Translations under genes and position numbers: made by a program
The notes under the pieces: model-generated
What the model was told of the DNA's origin: nothing
The model's database searches: none
What the model saw: only the letters and a program-made list of their open reading frames with translations
In this document: piece by piece, positions 61,520 to 62,497 of the stretch
How the letters are laid out: the number at the start of each line of letters is the position of its first letter
How positions within the stretch are numbered: position 1 is the stretch's first letter
Source: JAXHUM01 sp034189325
GTDB taxonomy: Bacteria > Desulfobacterota > DSM-4660 > Desulfatiglandales > Desulfatiglandaceae
Assembly (NCBI GenBank): GCA_034189325.1
Contig: JAXHUM010000045.1
Coordinates: forward strand, 1 to 62,497
Reading direction: 5' to 3'
Length of the DNA stretch: 62,497 bases

Positions 61520-61717
61520 TCATGGACCATCTGATTTCCCTTCACGCTCCTGGTCCTCCTCCTTTTCAAGATAACAGTTGCAGTGAAGGGATCCACATTC
61601 CGTACAGACATAAACCGGGGGATTTTCCTCTTTGTTGATGTGGGTTCTGCGTTTGGCAAACCAAAACCAGAGAAAAACTCCCACAGCCAGTATCAGGACA
61701 ATCAAAACCACTTCCAT
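61520..61717 (-). CDS. Small membrane protein with C-terminal zinc-knuckle-like motif
   Basis: 65 residues; GAGGAG lies before the ATG. One N-terminal helix (VVLIVLILAVGVFLWFWFA) and a soluble tail with CTECGSLHCNCYL, a Cys/His cluster that could bind zinc or iron. No family recognised. Confidence 0.65.
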   Translation of the reverse strand: MEVVLIVLILAVGVFLWFWFAKRRTHINKEENPPVYVCTECGSLHCNCYLEKEEDQEREGKSDGP

Positions 61718-61786
61718 GACGAAGGCTCCTCGTTCCTTATGTTAGGGTATTAGGGTGCCATCGGTTAAAGAGGAGAGGGGAACACC

Positions 61787-62017
61787 TCACGATGGCATCT
61801 CTCTTTTCCAGAACATCACCACACCATCCGTACCAAAGAAGGTCTGAACGAGTTCCCACCCGTCAGAACCCCTCGTATTGAAGAGCCCTTCCAGTACCTT
61901 GGTCTGGTCGGATGGAACCTGGTCGATTGAGCACTCTCCTTCGCCCGTACAGAAATAGACCAGGTTGGAGAAATCCTTGTTCGGATGTTTGGTCACTTCA
62001 TATTCAAACCGTTTCAT
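61787..62017 (-). CDS. DUF4177-like small protein
   Basis: 76 residues from ATG 62017. Short sequence KRFEYEVTKHPNKDFSNLVY then GLFNTRGSDGWELVQTFFGT and VVMFWKREM; the GWELV turn is typical of DUF4177. Two Cys in YFCTGEGEC. A minimal alpha/beta protein of unknown function. Confidence 0.7.
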   Translation of the reverse strand: MKRFEYEVTKHPNKDFSNLVYFCTGEGECSIDQVPSDQTKVLEGLFNTRGSDGWELVQTFFGTDGVVMFWKREMPS

Positions 62018-62077
62018 GAGACCTCCCCGAAAGCTGTGCCACATTTATTTTGGTTGTTTTATCTTAGCCCTCGATCC

Positions 62078-62497
62078 TTATGCCACTGCTTCCTGTAAGG
62101 GTTGCAGGCCCATGCGGTTGATCATCTTGCCCAGGCGCTCGCCCTTCTTGGCATTGGCTTTATAGAAATCGACTATCTTTTTTACCGCCTTCATGGTCTG
62201 ATCATCATCCAGTCCTGACACAAGTTCATCGGCGATTCGAGGTTTGGCCCCGACATTTCCTCCTGCAACGATCTTCCACCCGTCTGCCTCACCGATCAGC
62301 CCCACATCTCTGACCCAGGACTCGGCGCAGGACAGTTTGCAGCCGGAAACGGCCATTTTGAATTTTCCTGGAAGTTCATAGCCATGGTAGAGCACATCCA
62401 GCTTCATCCCGAGTCCCAGGGCATCCTGTTTCCCTATTGAACAAAAGGTGTTTCCAGGACAGGCCCGAATGCTTCGGACACACAGGCCCACAGCGGC
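62078..62497 (-). CDS. Siroheme-type sulfite/nitrite reductase, C-terminal part (runs off right edge)
   Basis: The frame is open to the edge (first residues AAVGLCVRS at the edge). The 4Fe-4S/siroheme Cys motifs ACPGNTFCSIG and SGCKLSCAESWVRDVG are both present, followed by IVAGGNVGAKPRI, which is diagnostic of the nitrite/sulfite reductase family. Small assimilatory-type sulfite reductases of anaerobes and the 4Fe-4S subunit of related enzymes fit. The N-terminal part lies beyond the window, so dissimilatory versus assimilatory type is not decided; DsrA/DsrB are not excluded, but the end with a helical FYKANAKKGERLGKMINRMG tail is unlike them. Confidence 0.85.
   Translation of the reverse strand, partial: AAVGLCVRSIRACPGNTFCSIGKQDALGLGMKLDVLYHGYELPGKFKMAVSGCKLSCAESWVRDVGLIGEADGWKIVAGGNVGAKPRIADELVSGLDDDQTMKAVKKIVDFYKANAKKGERLGKMINRMGLQPLQEAVA

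Noticed and set aside
61396..61659. 87-residue minus-strand frame overlapping the small zinc-knuckle protein
   Set aside because: Most of it is an out-of-frame overlap of the better-supported gene at 61520-61717; a shorter 44-residue start after that gene is possible but unsupported.
1..62497. CRISPR arrays, rRNA, tRNA and prophage genes
   Set aside because: No regularly spaced repeats, no rRNA-like or tRNA-like conserved segments and no phage structural or integrase genes were noticed; without a covariance search a tRNA could still be missed.

Overview
The window looks like a contig from an anaerobic member of the former Deltaproteobacteria (Desulfobacterota), probably a sulfate reducer or a syntroph, possibly a draft or metagenome assembly since it holds a 100-N scaffold gap. 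The pointers are a hybrid cluster protein cluster, a 2-oxoacid:ferredoxin oxidoreductase, a NuoEF/HdrA-FlpD redox operon, two sigma-54 activators, a MOT1-type molybdate transporter, a siroheme (sulfite/nitrite) reductase and a probable selenoprotein. No rRNA, tRNA or CRISPR array was seen. The base is inferred from gene content only; no phylogeny was run.

Layout. 1-5.3 kb (minus): a class III aminotransferase, an ALDH7/antiquitin-type semialdehyde dehydrogenase and a 2-oxoacid:ferredoxin oxidoreductase whose beta and gamma subunits are fused; together they could oxidise lysine through 2-aminoadipate and 2-oxoadipate to glutaryl-CoA. 5.6-9 kb (minus): ferredoxin-like protein, HD-domain protein and hcp behind an FNR-like palindrome. 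9.2-15.1 kb (plus): crotonase, TANGO2-like protein, valS, nadC and a small unknown gene. 15.2-16.4 kb: poorly coding DNA and the gap. 16.4-20.7 kb: a sigma-54 activator divergent from a thioredoxin-like gene, a small TGA-interrupted ORF, a flavoprotein disulfide reductase with an in-frame TGA at its redox cysteine followed by a SECIS-like hairpin, and a dnaJ pseudogene. 20.8-23.1 kb (minus): AmrS-like radical SAM protein, CBS protein and a decayed class I aldolase.

23.3-31.2 kb (minus) is visibly richer in G+C: nuoE-nuoF-hoxU-like genes plus an HdrA-FlpD fusion, preceded by a consensus -24/-12 promoter, an array of GTTTCA/TGAAAC half sites and a sigma-54 activator gene. 31.2-33.2 kb is a scrap zone: a fragment copied from amrS, dead IS4- and IS21-like transposases, and a decayed copy of the 14.7 kb gene. 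33.2-40.8 kb (minus) is a branched-chain-type (Liv) ABC importer operon with a lipoprotein and an acyl-CoA ligase built in, behind a TetR-like palindrome. 41.5-46 kb holds a 59-residue protein, a B12-binding sensor and a DevBCA-type exporter. 46.1-50.8 kb (minus): small membrane protein, NAD(P)H quinone oxidoreductase, class II photolyase, PNPOx-like protein and a methyltransferase with an attenuator-like leader. 51.4-54.6 kb (plus): leader ORF, MOT1 transporter, archaeal-type phosphoglycerate mutase and a NadM-like nucleotidyltransferase.

54.65-60.36 kb is a 5.7-kb block bracketed by a nearly identical 328-bp direct repeat of the nadM-like 3' end. It carries thiolase, DUF35 Zn-ribbon protein, phosphate acetyltransferase, acetate kinase, acyl carrier protein and a phosphopantetheinyl transferase: an unusual mix of acyl chemistry, substrate-level phosphorylation and a carrier protein. 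The right end holds a SYLF lipoprotein, small proteins and the C-terminal part of a siroheme reductase. The most notable candidates for undescribed biology are the predicted selenoprotein, the Nuo/HdrA complex with eroded cofactor sites, and the repeat-bracketed thiolase-Pta-AckA-ACP module.
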